64,000 nucleotides of DNA from Macquaria australasica. Lineage: Eukaryota > Chordata > Actinopteri > Centrarchiformes > Percichthyidae. This document shows, piece after piece, positions 1-13,252 of this stretch. The position numbers were made by a program, and so were the translations under genes. Below the pieces are notes generated by a model that worked only from the letters and a program-made list of their open reading frames with translations, did not search any database and was not told where the DNA came from. Location: positions 1,195,501 through 1,259,500 of the forward strand of contig SEMN01000094.1 of NCBI GenBank assembly GCA_005408345.1, written 5' to 3'. Position 1 is the stretch's first letter. Each line of letters begins with the position of its first letter.

Positions 1-600
1 AAGATATATAATCCCTCCAGCGAGTTCTGGGTCTTCCCCGGGGCCTCCTACCAGTTAGTACTAGTCCTACTAGTTAGAAAAGTCAAAGCAGGCAAAACAA
101 GCAAACAAAAACCAAAACAGATGCGATTCATCAACTTCTATCAATAATCAATACAAGTAAAATATGAATGAAAAGCTTAAATATAAATGAAAAAAGTAGC
201 TTTTCGAGAGGAAATATGTGCCTTGAGTTGAAGGCCATAGCCAGGATTTTAGAAATACTGAGGCCTAAGCAGCCCCTTCACTCCAAATTATTTTGTAAAA
301 ACATCCATTCATTCTGGATTAATTCTGGTCATAAATTGTCCAATTTAAGGACTCTCATTAAAAAAACCCCAATGTGTAACTTTAAATGATAAAAATGTAA
401 CCTGCACTTCAGATCCCCAGTTTCCTATCCCAATGGTAGCTACAACCTTGGTCTCGAAAAAGACATCTGGATTTATGAATAGAAAAACAGTGAACTACGT
501 CATCAACACATTGCAGTGATCCTATTCGTCCTCTAGAGGGAGCTGCCACGCCACGCCAGCACTGCCACATCTGCAGCGAACGTCCCTCCAACGCGAACGG
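1..600. other. Upstream flank, no gene seen
   Basis: This sequence precedes the epb41l2 promoter. Short open frames exist on both strands, but none shows a recognisable domain, a codon-like pattern or splice sites supporting an exon. I see no exon of a divergent neighbour. It is probably intergenic. Confidence 0.5.
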
Positions 601-760
601 ACAGCGACCAATCACATCCCAAGATCTATTACAGTAGCCCCCCTGAGCCAATGGGAGACAGCTAAAAGATGTCTTTCACTGTATGGGGCGGGTCTTGAGG
701 ATGATGGACACGTCTGCTTTGAGCCCCGGCCAGATTTTCGGTGAGGACTGAAGTGGAGAA
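600..760 (+). promoter_or_regulatory. epb41l2: epb41l2 promoter: paired CCAAT boxes and GC box
   Basis: Two CCAAT pentamers lie in the same orientation at 608-612 and 648-652, 40 bp apart, followed by a GGGGCGGG Sp1-type box at 685-692. There is no TATA box. This is the usual layout of a CpG-type housekeeping promoter (NF-Y pair plus Sp1). CpG density is clearly raised from about 490 to 1400 compared with the rest of the window. Transcription probably starts in roughly 710-770, but the exact start cannot be read from sequence. Confidence 0.55.
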
Positions 761-868
761 TTTCGGAGGGGCTGAGATAGTGGGACGTACGGTATTTTTT
801 GGAGGAGAACAGAGCGAGCGGCCACGTTTGGGAAAGTTCTCCATACGCATCGTTGGAAATTACTACAG
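720..868 (+). other. epb41l2: Probable non-coding first exon of epb41l2
   Basis: The stretch downstream of the GC box is GC-rich and ends at TACTACAG with a good donor, GTAACG, at 869. No long coding frame is present. The initiator ATG is 16.7 kb further on, in an exon that carries only 14 nt of 5' UTR, so at least one upstream non-coding exon must exist and this is the best candidate. The 5' boundary is a guess from the promoter elements. Confidence 0.45.
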
Positions 869-3800
869 GTAACGTTAAATTTGACCACCTTTGAAATCAC
901 GTGATTTATTCATTAGCGACTGCGGTTGATTCAGTGCCTTTTGGTTATTTAGCGTTTTCTGTTGTCGATTTTGTTGCGGTAAATATATAGGTACCCAACC
1001 TGCACTAACGACCACAGCAACTAGAAGCGGTTTTTCGGAAATGGTGAAGCAAACAGCACGCTTCCCACTCAAATCCGTTATCTGGAGTTGTAGTCATACC
1101 TTCGATGTAAGGCGCTTCATGGCGCCTGTCTTCTCCCACATTATCCCTGTTATCATCACCCAAACTACTTTCACGTCCCGCTGTATCTCGCCCGGGTGGT
1201 TAGCATCAAATGTTGCGTGGAAACATTTAGCGTATCGTTAGGTTTAAGCCAGCGTAACCGACGTGTTTAAAAGTCATTTTCTGCGTTAAATGAACGGTTG
1301 CGTCGCGGTTGGTGGTTGTATTTCCTGGTGTAGGTGAATTCTACCGTTACGTTACGTTAACGAGGAGTGAAGTTAACGTTGGCGGTTGTTTCTTGTAATC
1401 ACGCTAACGCAGTCGTTACGTTTAAGGAGTATTCAAACATCTGTCTCAGTTTTCATGTGGCTGTTGAGAACAACGACAACATTTCATTTTAAGCCGTTTT
1501 ATAATGTCGTTGTGTAGCGGTGCTATTCGACGTTGTTTCACTGTTTCCACAGGATCCGTTTCATATGGTTTCATGCTGGTTTACAAGGACGTTTGGGAAA
1601 CGCAGTCCCGTTTGGTTGACGTTTGTTTTCTCAATTCAAAAGATGAGTTTCGTCCCATGATGTAGTGGTAAAATAAAAGATGGGACTGTGGCAGCCAAGT
1701 TAATTACAGCATCCATCCAAATTAAGGGATAACAGTATTAGTGGAATAGCATTATCCATTAGCAATTAGTCTGTTATGTATAGTATTAATAATTTAAAGA
1801 ATGAGGACATCGCCCATATCAACTTATCAGAGCCCAAACTGATGTAGTAAAATAGCTTTTAGTCTTACCAACAGTCAGGTTGTAATCAGCAAATGTTTGA
1901 CCTTTTTTACTTGATCAGTGGCTCAAATGATCAAAAGAACTGTTGGTATGTGCTCTAATTTGATCATGTAACTAGACGATGTTTACCATACCAGGCATGG
2001 TACATTTCTGCAGTAAATTAATGATTCTAATGGTTTAAATACATTTTAAACTCTCAAAAGTTACGGTTTTGTTTCGGTGTTTATGGGTCTGCCCTTGACT
2101 GCACCTTACATTCTCATCATACTCTTTCTACTGTTTGTCTACGTACACACACTGTTTCCCAGGCAGATTCTTAGAAGTCATACTTTGTTTGACAGATGGC
2201 AATGGCTCAACTAGTTCACAAACAGATAGGCAGGCAGGCAGGCAGAGTGGACTGAGCTGAGATTGTGCTGACGTGTAAAAAGCCAGTGGCAATTGGCAAA
2301 CCCATCTATTACATCAACCTAATTCAATTTTGATGAATTAAATTAGTGTCTGTATGGTGCAGGCTTAATACACTTGGCTCCATCTCAAGCAATTTCTGTT
2401 ATATTTGTCTCTTTTTGAACAATATACCTCACTTTATCAGTAAGTATCTGATATGTGCCTTTTGCAATTTAGTGTTTGATATGTGCTGCAGCATTACCAT
2501 GACTGAGAACAACACAGGCAGACGGTTAGAGTGAGGTTCAAGGTGATTGTTAGTAGCATAGCCCTAATATTAGACTGCTACTCATCACCTTAATCAGCAC
2601 AACTCAGCTTTGGTGCCTACCGCCTTCTTGTCTTTTCTCCACTGGGGGAAAGGAAAGTAGGTTAGATAGAAATGGAGGACATCAGGGCAGCGACAATGTC
2701 ATGGACAGTCGTGGTGTACACAGTATGTGGGACTAAGGAACTAGGCAATATGTCTGCTGATGGGCATAAACTAGACTTCAGATTTTCCACATGTACGTCG
2801 GTCTCATGCTAAATTCTTTCTATCATGGTCATTGTTTATCATGTTAACCCATTTTGTTTGAATATGAAGGAGGACAAGACTAAAACCTTTCTGCACAAAC
2901 CTGGTTTCACCGGTCCTGAACCTCTCTAAGAGCTGAGGGGAAACCCTATGGAATTGAACAAATTACATAACAGAGTCATCATCCGTCCAGCCACACAGCC
3001 GGCCAGCTATAGTGCATTAACGAGAGAATGGGTTTCAGAGCTACCCACCCAATCATTTTTTATGGAGAGTTTCATTTTTCATCTCTTTGTTTTTATGATG
3101 AATTGATTACTAATTCAGGCACATATTAAACAAACAGGCTTTCTAAGAGATTTCTATGAGATTTCTGTCTTCCCACTGATCAGTTTGAAAGTGGAGACAA
3201 ATAATCCAATCCAGTACAACAACAGCACAGAACTAAAGAACCCAAAAATGACCTTGGTGTTAATTTAACTCCTCTCTCCACATTGTCTTAGCAGCTATTG
3301 AACATCACATACTTCACAAGGTATTACTTTCTGCAGTGCCATTGTGTGGTATTGTATTGTGTTACGGGTGTTGAGGTTATTTAGTACAGCAGCAGCTCAC
3401 GTAGGTGCACATGTAGTCAAGCACAAGAAAATCCCCATCAATATATGTTAAAGCTTTCATGATATAGGCTATAGCCACATATAATAAAGAAATTATGGAA
3501 CTCAACGTAAACTTGGTGTACGCAGGAAGGACTCTTGGTTTGGTGAGCTGTAAGGGAAATCCAGCAGTGAGCACGTCTGTCACTCTGCTGTGCCTTTCCT
3601 GTCAGGCCCATCTCTCTCTCACTCTGTGTGTATAGTTTATCTATAATCATCGGGGCCATGTTCATTCTCAGACTCTCAGGATGTGTAGAACAGTGGCGGC
3701 TCTGTCAAACCCGCTAATGAGAGGAGCCTTAATTGGTTGCTCTGGTGGGAGAATCTGCTCATTAAAGGTAGCTGGAACTAACTGGGTTAGCTAGAATGAG

Positions 3801-6007
3801 AGCACGATTTCTTTATTCCTCCCATTATTGCCGTTGTCAGGCACAAGACCTTTTTGGGATCTGTGCATTTTATAAAATTATGTTATTAAATGTATTTTCA
3901 GTGGCTTGGTTCTTCCAGATAATACTTTTAAGCTAACAACAGGTGCATTACTAATTAAGAACAGTCTACTGTAGGTGTCTTTCTTGCAGTGTGATAAAAA
4001 GATTTATTTTCATCTTTAATCTTTTCTAACTTCTTAACAGTTGTTGATGTGTTATCACTGCTGCATTCGTTTACAGTACGACTCGCATACTGCACTTTTT
4101 TTCTCTCACTCACCTTGTGAGGGGGTAGAAAGGCAAGTTGGAGAGACACAAGGAGGCAAAAAATAGGAAAGTAGGGAGAGTAGAGATGCAGTGACAAAAG
4201 CTAGCAGAGAGGAAGAGAGACTGAGTGAGAGCGACAGAGAGAGTGAGAGATATTGCTTAACCATTCGGAAAGGCTATGGGAACATCTCTCTGTGTGTGTG
4301 TATTTTTGTGTGTGTGTGTGTGTGTGTATACGTGCGTTTTCATCCTGACCCTGTCGGTTCAACAGGAGCAAAACACATCACATCAACTCAGGCACACATA
4401 GATAGCCCTACTGTCCCACATCGGATTGAATGACTCGTACTGACTGTGTTTTTAGGCTTTTAGGAAAAGAAGCATATACAGGGAATGCTTCATTCTCCCT
4501 TAGAGTGACACTAATATTTCTTTCTGAATGATAATCAAGTAGAAATCAGTTGGTTACAGTGTGGATTAGCACATTTTATTGTCCTCATCTAGTCTGTCAA
4601 AGTGGCTGAATACTGTAAGTCAAAAAAACAATTGAAGGCTTTCATCTCCTCCATGATTGTAGTGACGTTGGGACGGTCACAACAATTTACTAAGGTGGAC
4701 ATATTCTACAGTGTAGCAGTCAGCCGTGACCGGCGAGTATTAGCCTCTAGCTCGGCCAGCGGCCACCGCAGGGCTCGTATTCACACAGAGGAGATCAGAG
4801 AGGCACGGATGAATGGAAACTGTAATGCAATGTTCAGCTTATTACTGCGACAGAGACAGCGAGGGGAGGAGGGGCGGGTGGGAGAGTGAGGTGGGGAGAG
4901 TGAAAGAGGGATAGAGATGTAGAGGACGTGTGTGATGGAGGGGACAAATAGGGAGAGGGAGGTGGGGCAAGAGTGGGAGCTAAATGCCAGAAAATGTAAA
5001 TGTAATAGTAAACAACTGTTACTGTAACTGTAATAGTCTTTAAGTAAAACATTGATGTTTTCTTAATTGTGTTGAGCCAACAAGCTTAATAGAGTTAAAT
5101 GGATTAGAGTTTGACATTATATTTGAATTGTGGAGATTAGTAGAGTCACTTTGTTGTTGGATAAAGAGGGTCTATTAGAGGAGAATAGAAAATCCTTGTG
5201 TTACATCAGAGAGGGAGAAAGTAAGAGGGGGCAAACAGCCTTCCCCAGCAAGTGTCCAGCTCTGAAAGAAGTGATAGAATAAAAAACAGAGAGCGAGCGT
5301 GGGCCTGTGGCTTTGGCAGGGGGCCAAACATAGTTAAAAACAGATTAATCAGCATAGGGTCACATTCTCACAGAGAGAGGCTGAACAGAGCATGGCAGGA
5401 CGGGGCAGAGCCTTCATCGTTTGAAAGCCACATCTTAGGGAGCAACACAGGGAAATGTTGGCACTGAGGTTTATATCAGCAGAAAAATGGATAATATTGT
5501 GCTTTAAATACTGCTGTCTGATCTAAATGTCCTTTATAGTGTGGTGGTCAGAAAGCTTTTTTCTTTCCATGTTTCCATGTGAAAGTTCATTTGTCTTAGC
5601 AGTCACGTCCTTAATCATCAGAATCTATGTGACCAAGAACATAAGAGGAGAGTGAACGCCATAAGTGGGATAATGAAAAATGAATAATGAAAAATTCTGT
5701 ACTCTAAAATCCAACTCCAAGGGCTTCAACTTTTCAACTAAAATTATTTTTAAAATGTATTATTTATTTATAAAATTATCCATTAACCTTCAGGTTTTTT
5801 CAATGAATCAATTAATTATTTTGTCTATGAAAAATGCCCATTATAAATTCTCATAGCCCAAACTGAAGTATGTCTAGTTCTATTTGACCGCTCATCAAAA
5901 TAGTTGCCATCTTGCAACTGATCATTAATCAACTCATCATTGTAGCTCTAAAAAATCCCAAATTCTGCCATATTCCTTGAGTAAAAGCAATATTGAAGTA
6001 ATACTTT

Positions 6008-6293
6008 TTAAAGGTGCAATCGGTCATTGTTTAAACCATATAATTTACAGGTTTATTAGATTAAAAATTAATATTTTTCTACGTTTACTGTGTTTTCAGC
6101 TGATCATAATTGAGAATATAGGCCTGTTTTACAGTTGTGTTCACATTACTTATCCATCATCAGAAAACATTAATAGCCTGAATTGAATGAATGTCTAATG
6201 TTAGTCCTTATATTTAAATACCTGTCAATCAATTTGGGAGGGATAGCGGGTCAAATCTGTGTTTTAAATGTTTGTGGTGGACTGTGCCTTTAA
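6008..6293. mobile_element. TTAA-flanked MITE
   Basis: The element begins TTAAAGGTGCAATC and ends with GTGCCTTTAA, so the ends are short inverted repeats (TTAAAGGTGCA / TTAAAGGCACA). Both termini carry TTAA, the piggyBac-type target. At 286 bp it is non-coding and non-autonomous. The family assignment rests only on the termini. Confidence 0.6.
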
Positions 6294-7860
6294 GGCTGCT
6301 ATCAGGTGGTATTGATAACCCACATTCTGATTAAATCATCTGAACAGATTAAAACAAAAGATGTTCTCATTTATTCAGTCATTCATTCTTTCACTGATTA
6401 ATTGATGGATTCATTCAGTCATCATGATTTAGCCATTCATTCATTTACTTCATCATGTGTTGACTGCTCATTCATTCGGGCTGTCAAAAAAGTCAGGGGA
6501 GGGCTTGAGGAGAGAAGAGGAGGGGGAGCGCAGTGGAGGTGGGATACCAGGGCAGAGCAGTAAAGAGGAAGGGACGAGGGGAGGAAAAGGAGTGTCTGGG
6601 ACACGAAGGTTGAGAGGGAGTGCAGACCCCAAAACTTGTTCTCATTAGTAGCCTTTGAGAAGTTTGTAAAACATTTTGGAAAGAATGTAAAGAACCCAGT
6701 GATCTGTTTGTTTGTGAGGGGGGCAGTCAGACAGACAGAGAGCAGGGTCGGTCTTTCCCACAGGTCAAAAATATACATGGGCGACGGGGGGGCGGGCTGA
6801 GACAAAGGGAGATCCAGGGGGGTGTAGACATCTGTGTATTTTACAAATTGATATGACTCGGTTTTAACTATCCAATACAGGAGTAGTTGACCTTTTAGCT
6901 TAAATTATGCATGGAAAATCCCAGGAGCACATTTCAGCCTTTCAGACAGACTAAATAAAGAAAGCCACTATGAGAATACCTATTAAGTTACAGAAGTTAG
7001 TTGAACAGAAGTTAACCAGGAGAGGGGGTGGGACTCTGGCTCTCTGTGTGCTTGTTGGAGATGCCATGTTATAGCCAATGTGTGGGAGAAACTCAGAAAG
7101 ATGTGTGTGAGCTTTCCTTCTGATCAGCCAGAGAACACGAATGTTCAGAGAGAGATGCAAAAACATGACTGTACGGATGTTTTGCATTCTGGTCATTTCC
7201 TGTTTTATGTTGGGAGAGACAGGCACCGAGCCATATGTGTGGCTAAAAATGACAATCGAAGATAAAGATGGAGGGATGAGAGATTAACCGAGCCAAACAG
7301 GAGAATGGGGTTTGAAGTTGCCCCTTTGCCACACTTCCTGTTTCCTGGTTAGGGGTTAGAGGTCGCCGGTCTGGGTTTAACTGATACTAGGCGCCTAAAT
7401 AATCTGTCTGGTCATGTCATTGACCTGATGGCCCGAGAAGAGCGGGTTGCTACAACATATTTCACATAATGATGTGTGAGCGTGACTCACATGTGCCCGG
7501 ACTTTAAAGGCCTCGCAGTAGTTGAGAAAACAGGATGATATAAAAATGAGCACATCTTATGGTGTTCATAAGGGGAATGTCTAATTTTAGAAGTAGGGGT
7601 TAAGGTTAGCAGTTAGGAAATTAATGGCAGACAGCTGTGAGTGTGTGCGTGTGCGTGTGTGTGTGTGTGTGTCGGCTTTACATTCTCACTATTGCATCGT
7701 GGCTGAACAAGTGCTGCTGACCAAGCTTGTGACATTATGCATTGAGGTTTGAGGTATGAGGGTTCTGTCGTTTTTAGGTAGTTCTTATCACGCTGATGTA
7801 TGTTCAAGTGTTCATTTGTCTTATAAGTTTGGTTTTAATTAGTTATTTGATGCTATTAAA

Positions 7861-8036
7861 AGGGGCGTGACATCATGATTGACAACTGTGAGTGTGCTCG
7901 TGATTGGCAGACTCTGGCTCCAAATGAGCTTACCGGCACAAGGTGGCAGCGCCCGTATCCGGGATATTTTGGCTTCATTTTTGTACAGTAGGAGGACATA
8001 GAGACGTGTCGTCCATTTTTATATACAGTCTATGGT
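7861..8036. repeat. Dispersed fish repeat fragment
   Basis: The segment ends in the string TTTTTATATACAGTCTATGG, which I recognise as the end of a very common interspersed repeat in percomorph fish. The preceding GC-richer part, with its ACATCATGATTGACAAC and GTGGCAGCGCCC strings, fits the same element. Boundaries are approximate, and it was not compared with a library. Confidence 0.4.
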
Positions 8037-8528
8037 CATTCATATGAATATTATTACAAGTAATTACACATGCACTATTGTGTTAGACTGAGAGCTGTTA
8101 CTTAGGCATCCAGATTGCTCTTACGATAGTGAAGTAGCACGTTTTGACAGTGTGCTAACAGATTTCAAAGCTCTCACTCTATTCTAATCAACACTTGCTG
8201 GTCCACACATCTACTTTCAGCTCTGTGCCAGAGGAGTAGGATGTTATTCTCTTCATGTGCATCAGCTTGCCACAGTAGGCAGCTGTAATAATGAGCCCTG
8301 GTGCCCATGAAGTCATTTGTTTTGCCAAAGCACCTGTTGTTACCACCCTCTAAGGGATGTATGTTGCCACAGTAACGCCACACCCACTGCTACTCTGGAG
8401 AGACCATGTCAAGTGCTGCGTTTTCACCACAAGTTTCACTGTCTTTTCTTTTTCTTTCCGTCTCCCACCCTTTCTCTCCTCCCAGCTAATGCTTTCTTCC
8501 TCTCTCCTTTCTCGTCTTTTTCACTCCT

Positions 8529-8551
8529 TCTCTCTCTCTCTCTCTCTCGCA

Positions 8552-8619
<68 letters not shown>

Positions 8620-8677
8620 GCAAACTATATCTCCTCTCATGTGCACTCGTGTGACCCACCCATACTTTCACTCTTTG

Positions 8678-8719
<42 letters not shown>
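8529..8719. repeat. Compound (CT)n(CA)n microsatellites
   Basis: A (CT) tract at 8529-8548 runs into a (CA)31-like array at 8554-8615. After about 60 bp the same arrangement repeats: (CT) from 8678, then (CA) at 8694-8719. Apparent long open frames here on both strands are translations of the repeats (Thr-His or Cys-Val runs) and are not genes. Confidence 0.95.
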
Positions 8720-9123
8720 GATGCACGCGCGCACACACAGTCATTCCCACATTCACACATACAGGGCACTTGCGCCTGACTGCTTTAATCGCTGAATAGG
8801 GGAGTTTAGCAGCTAACAATAGTAGTTATGAGCTGACCCATTATTCTCACACATCGCACAAAAAGAGAGAGAGAGACTTGCGCTAGAAGATAAAATGTAG
8901 TTAGGTTTTATTTAATGTTAGTAGTTGCTAATACATTTACAACTGTTCTTTTTTTTACCATTTTCACCATCTAACATTTCCCACATTGTGTGTGTATTTC
9001 ACATTTCTTAACAAAAATGATGGAATATTGTCTCTACTTTGCAAAAAAAGCATGAGCAAAATGCCAAAAATGCTAAGGAAAATGGTAATACAGTGTACTA
9101 GTAACACATAGCATCAGACTGCA

Positions 9124-9290
9124 AAATTAACTATTTTGTCCACCAGCCAAATGGCTAGTGAATTTTACCAGCCACTCAATAGATTAACATTGATTTTTTG
9201 GCTGGTGAGTGAAGCAAATCTACCAGCCATTTGTATATTTTAATTTAATTTTATTTAATTGGCTGGTGGCCTGCACAGCATCCATACAGC
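9124..9290. repeat. Short dispersed repeat with internal ACCAGCCA units
   Basis: The motif ACCAGCCA and its complement TGGCTGGT recur five or six times within about 150 bp (for example near 9140, 9168, 9198, 9220, 9260) in alternating orientation. This suggests a short fold-back type repeat. I cannot name the family. Confidence 0.35.
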
Positions 9291-10589
9291 ATGATTAAGT
9301 CAGTGCTTAGTGGTGAAGGACATGCTAATACAGTTGAATGAGGCAGAACTTGCAGTATTACTAGTTTTGTATAGTGGTGAATAGTAGCTGAATAGAGTGT
9401 CTTGGTGTTGTTGAAGAGTAAAACTCAATGATTTTACTGCTATATAGTTTGGGAGCTGACAATAGCAGTTATGAGCTGACAGTAATAATACGGTAACAAA
9501 GGTAATGACATAGTGTTGGTCGTTTAAACATACCCTATGAGCTGACCGTTCATTTGCTAAGCTCAAACTGAAGGCGGCAACTAAGGGAGCGTTTGTGTCA
9601 ATGCATGTGTTCTTCGAGGGTAGTGAAGCGCTGATATCAGGTGTAGCTGGGAGTAGAAGAGACGAGGAGTAAAATGAAGGGATGAATGGGTAGACGGACA
9701 GACAGACAGACAGACAGGCAGGCAGACAGACACACAAACATACACGGGGATTATCCTCTGTGTAATCCTCAGTTTGAGGGTCAGAGTGCAGTGTAAAGGG
9801 ACAGGCATGTTCCGAATTCTCACACCAGCAGTCTTTGTGTGTGTGTGCATGTCTGTGTGTGTCTGTGTGTGACTGACAACACAAACCCATAGCGCGGGTG
9901 TGTATCAGTGATTCTGTGAGTATGTGTTTACATATGTTTTAGAATGTGTTTCCGTGTGTGTGCACCTCTCTGTGTTTGGTGTATTTGTTCGTGTATGCAT
10001 GTTTCATTGCGTGACCGATGGACAGATCGTACAAGAGAACAGCACAGATTAGGATTCTGCACTGTGTGTGTGTGTGTGTGTGGTTATTTCAAAACCAAAC
10101 TGGGGCTCAGTAACGGTCAGCTGCTGGGCTGTGGTGGAATAGTTTGACAAGCTGTTAGCTTGTTGTGTCAGCGCTCAGCGTTTGGGATGTCCCAGTGCGA
10201 TCTGCTGGATTGGATTTTTAATTCATTAGTCTCAGCTGTATGATGGCCAATTGATTTCCAATCCTTAGTTTATTGGAAACCATTGCACTCAGTGTACAGC
10301 AGCTGTCAGAAACAACCTGTGTAGCTCAATTGAAACACTTTAAGTGCTTCTTAACAGCTAGCAATCGAGCAAGTGACACAAATGAACAGCAATTAATGAT
10401 ATCCACGCTGACAGCAAGCAGTGCAGCTTTAGGGATGAAATAAAATGGTTGTTTTGCATCTATTTCAACAAAGTTTTACAGGTAGACTACACCTCTGAAG
10501 TACTGCCGTTGTTGGTTAAAAACTGTGATTGAAGTTTATTACAGTTTGCAGTTTTTGGGGTCTGTTGGTCCACCACTTCAGCACAATTT

Positions 10590-10985
10590 CAGCAACCATT
10601 TGATGGGCTGACATGAAAGTTTGTACAGACATTCATGGTCCCCAGATGATGAATCCTACTGGCTTTTTGGGATCTCTAACCTTTCATCTTGCACCACCAG
10701 CAGGTCACAATTGTTCATTTAGGCCTATCCACTTGGTGGATTGGCATGAAAGTTTGTACAAACATTCATCGTTTCCAGAAAGATCCATTCTAATGACTTT
10801 TGTGATGCTCTGACTTTAGCGCCACCAACATGAGGTTGACATTTGTGTTTTTGAGTGAAATGTCTCAACTACTATTGGATGAATTGCCATGAAGCTTGGT
10901 ACACATAGATTCATATCCCCCTCAGGATGAATAACTTTGGTGATCCCTTAACTTTCCCTCTAGTGTCAGCAGGTCACAATGTAAA
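10590..10985 (+). repeat. Dispersed repeat made of three degenerate ~135-bp units
   Basis: Three related units begin near 10610, 10746 and 10888. Each has a 'catgaaagtttgtacaNacattcat'-like start, about 35 bp of spacer, a 'gatctctnacttt'-like middle and a 'gcaccaNcaggtcacaat'-like end. The same units occur in the opposite orientation at 15.55-16.07 kb. This is a repeat type common in teleost introns. Confidence 0.6.
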
Positions 10986-11254
10986 TATTAAGTATTAATA
11001 AGTATTATCTGTTCTAAGTACAACCTCAAAGAGCTGGCATGGCTGTAGACTCTATAGAAACACCATAGGACATTATATGAACCATCATGAAATAATGAAA
11101 ATTGTGCATCCACTTTGTACTGGCAGATACTGTATGAAGATACAGTATTGGGACTGTGGGCATTTAAAGCTATGTTTGTCCTGTTTGTGTGTGTGTGTGT
11201 TGGGAGGGATTTAGATATGATATAATTACAGTACATCTTCAGTGTGGGCAGTGT

Positions 11255-11257
<3 letters not shown>

Positions 11258-11294
<37 letters not shown>

Positions 11295-11341
11295 CAGCTG
11301 GCTCTGATAACTAACACACTGCACGCCACCCAAGCACAATT

Positions 11342-11388
<47 letters not shown>
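11258..11388. repeat. Inverted (TG)n and (CA)n arrays
   Basis: A (TG)16 tract at 11258-11290 is followed 53 bp later by a (CA)22 tract at 11344-11388. On one strand the arrays are complementary, so single-stranded DNA or RNA could form a long GU/CA hairpin. Confidence 0.9.
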
Positions 11389-11390
<2 letters not shown>

Positions 11391-13007
11391 TTAAAATATA
11401 TAGATATAATAACACCTGTTGGCTGGTTAGCCTGGTTCCAGGCCTCTGATTCACTGCCAACATCTCAGATTTTACCAAGTGAGTCAGAGAGTTGTGTTGC
11501 TCTCATGAATGGCTGTTTCCTCATTTGGGAAAACAATCAAGCCAATCAGAGCCTTTTATAGGTTGGACTGAGTTTGGAAATTACATCTAACTGTGCCAGA
11601 GCCAGAATCTAAACAAGAAGGATGTCTTTGGTGTTCTCTGCCCATTGGCTTTGGCCCCTCTGGTACTTTGTGAAGTGGGTTGGAGGGATGCAATGATTAT
11701 AGTTGTTCCTCTCTTGATTGCCTTGGTGGAGGATCAAGTGATAGAAGCTGAGAGGTAATGAAATAGCTCAACACAATATGGAACACGTTAACTGCTACTA
11801 GCTGCAGCTAGCAAACAGCGTCTCAGTTGGCAGGAAATGACATAGAGCAGATGAATTACAAGGATCATTAATAAGGCTGCTGTAAGCGAAGCACTGTTTT
11901 CTAGTGGGTGTGGTGCATCAGCAAGGATGAGAAGAGGGACGGGGAAGTAGCTCTTGCGGTTCCTGTAGGTCTGGCTAGCATGTAATATCTGCTGTAAATC
12001 TGATGTGGTTTGAAATGGGTTTATGCACGGCAATAATCTCTATTGTCACTTCTACGCCTGCCCACTAATCTGTATTTTTGCTGTGGTAATCTCTTGTCTC
12101 CATGGGGATTTATTGTTGTAGTCCATGAATGCCGTTGCCATGGAAACTAGTTCCTCCCCTCTCTGCCCCCATTCTGCCCCTTAGAGTTGGGTGGGCGCTG
12201 GGTGGGTATGCATATGTTTTTTTGTTAGGCCTATGTGCTTTATCAGACAGCAAAACAACACAAAATGTGAAAACCATTAAAGCCAGAAAGTTAACTCTGC
12301 CTTTTCTCCCTGTTTCTTGACTTTTGCACTCACTCCCGTGTCTGTCTCTCATAAAATGTTATCTCTCGGCCACAGGCCAGGTCAGGAAGTTGTTGTTGCC
12401 ATGACGACAACCCCTAAACCCAGACAGACAGCAATAAAGTTGTAAGTGGGAGAGCTGTAGTGTTTGCATTTGTGTAACTTGTGCTGCTGCAATATTGTGT
12501 CGCGTAAAAACAGCAACACTCTAAATGTGGAAATGAATGAAATCTGGTCAGTAAAGTGTATAAAAGTCAGCACTACTCTCATCACAGGGATTTTTAGCCA
12601 ACATAGAAAAATGTGGTAGGCGGAGCATCTTCCCTGATGTAATTGTCTGAGAAGTCTCTGTCAAACAGTTTATTTATTTAGTAGTGTTTTCTTTCCTTAG
12701 AACGTACTATGTAATTGTAAAATATTGCAGGCCATGAAGGTGAAGTAAGGGCTCTGTGTTGTAGAGATTCTGTGAGGAATCGTCCATGCTAGTTTCCATT
12801 AGTAATCTGGCACAGTAGGCAAGCACAGTTGTGGTCTCTCTCTCCCTCTCTCCTTTCTCCTTCATCCAACCCTCGTTCACCTCTCTCCATCTCTCTCTCT
12901 GCTCTGCTCCTCTCTCTCACACACTCTTCTTCACCACCTCCACCCCCACCACCCCACCCCCCTCCCCGTTCTCTCTCGTTTTCTGCCCTTGTTTCTGCAA
13001 GCTGTAG

Positions 13008-13252
13008 TCTCAAGGGAGGCAGACGCAGAGCTCAGAGGGAGAGAGGAGAGGATGGAGGAGAGAAAAAAAATGACGGTTTGTAGGGCAGCCGTTTGAACAA
13101 GGGCGAAGGAAAGGAAGACAAACAGAAAGATAATAGGCAAAAAGAAAGTGAGAGCAAAGAGAAGGAAAACGGCAGGTGAGAAGACGTAAAGAGAAGAGAC
13201 AAAAGGAAAGGAGTGAAAGGAGGGAAAAAAAGAGCAACAGCAGCAACTATAG
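13008..13252 (+). other. epb41l2: Candidate alternative 5' UTR exon
   Basis: A 170-nt pyrimidine tract (12829-13000) ends at TTTCTGCAAGCTGTAG. A purine-rich 245-nt stretch follows, ending at CTATAG with a near-consensus donor, GTAAGG, at 13253. This has the form of a splice-enhancer-rich non-coding exon between promoter and ATG exon. No conserved reading frame is seen. Only the splice-site pattern supports it. Confidence 0.3.

Noticed and set aside
409..651. 80-codon - strand frame next to the promoter, as a possible divergent neighbour
   Set aside because: No similarity to a known protein and no splice signals. It overlaps the CCAAT boxes. The expected upstream neighbour in other vertebrates (akap7) was not recognisable.
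8317..8799. Long overlapping open frames on both strands around 8.3-8.8 kb
   Set aside because: They translate the (CT)n and (CA)n arrays into Ser/Leu and Thr/His runs. There is no splice structure or conserved sequence.
9300..9890. 196-codon open frame on the - strand
   Set aside because: Cys/Val/Leu/Ser runs come from the GACA and CA repeats. No domain, no partner exon, and it lies deep in intron 1.
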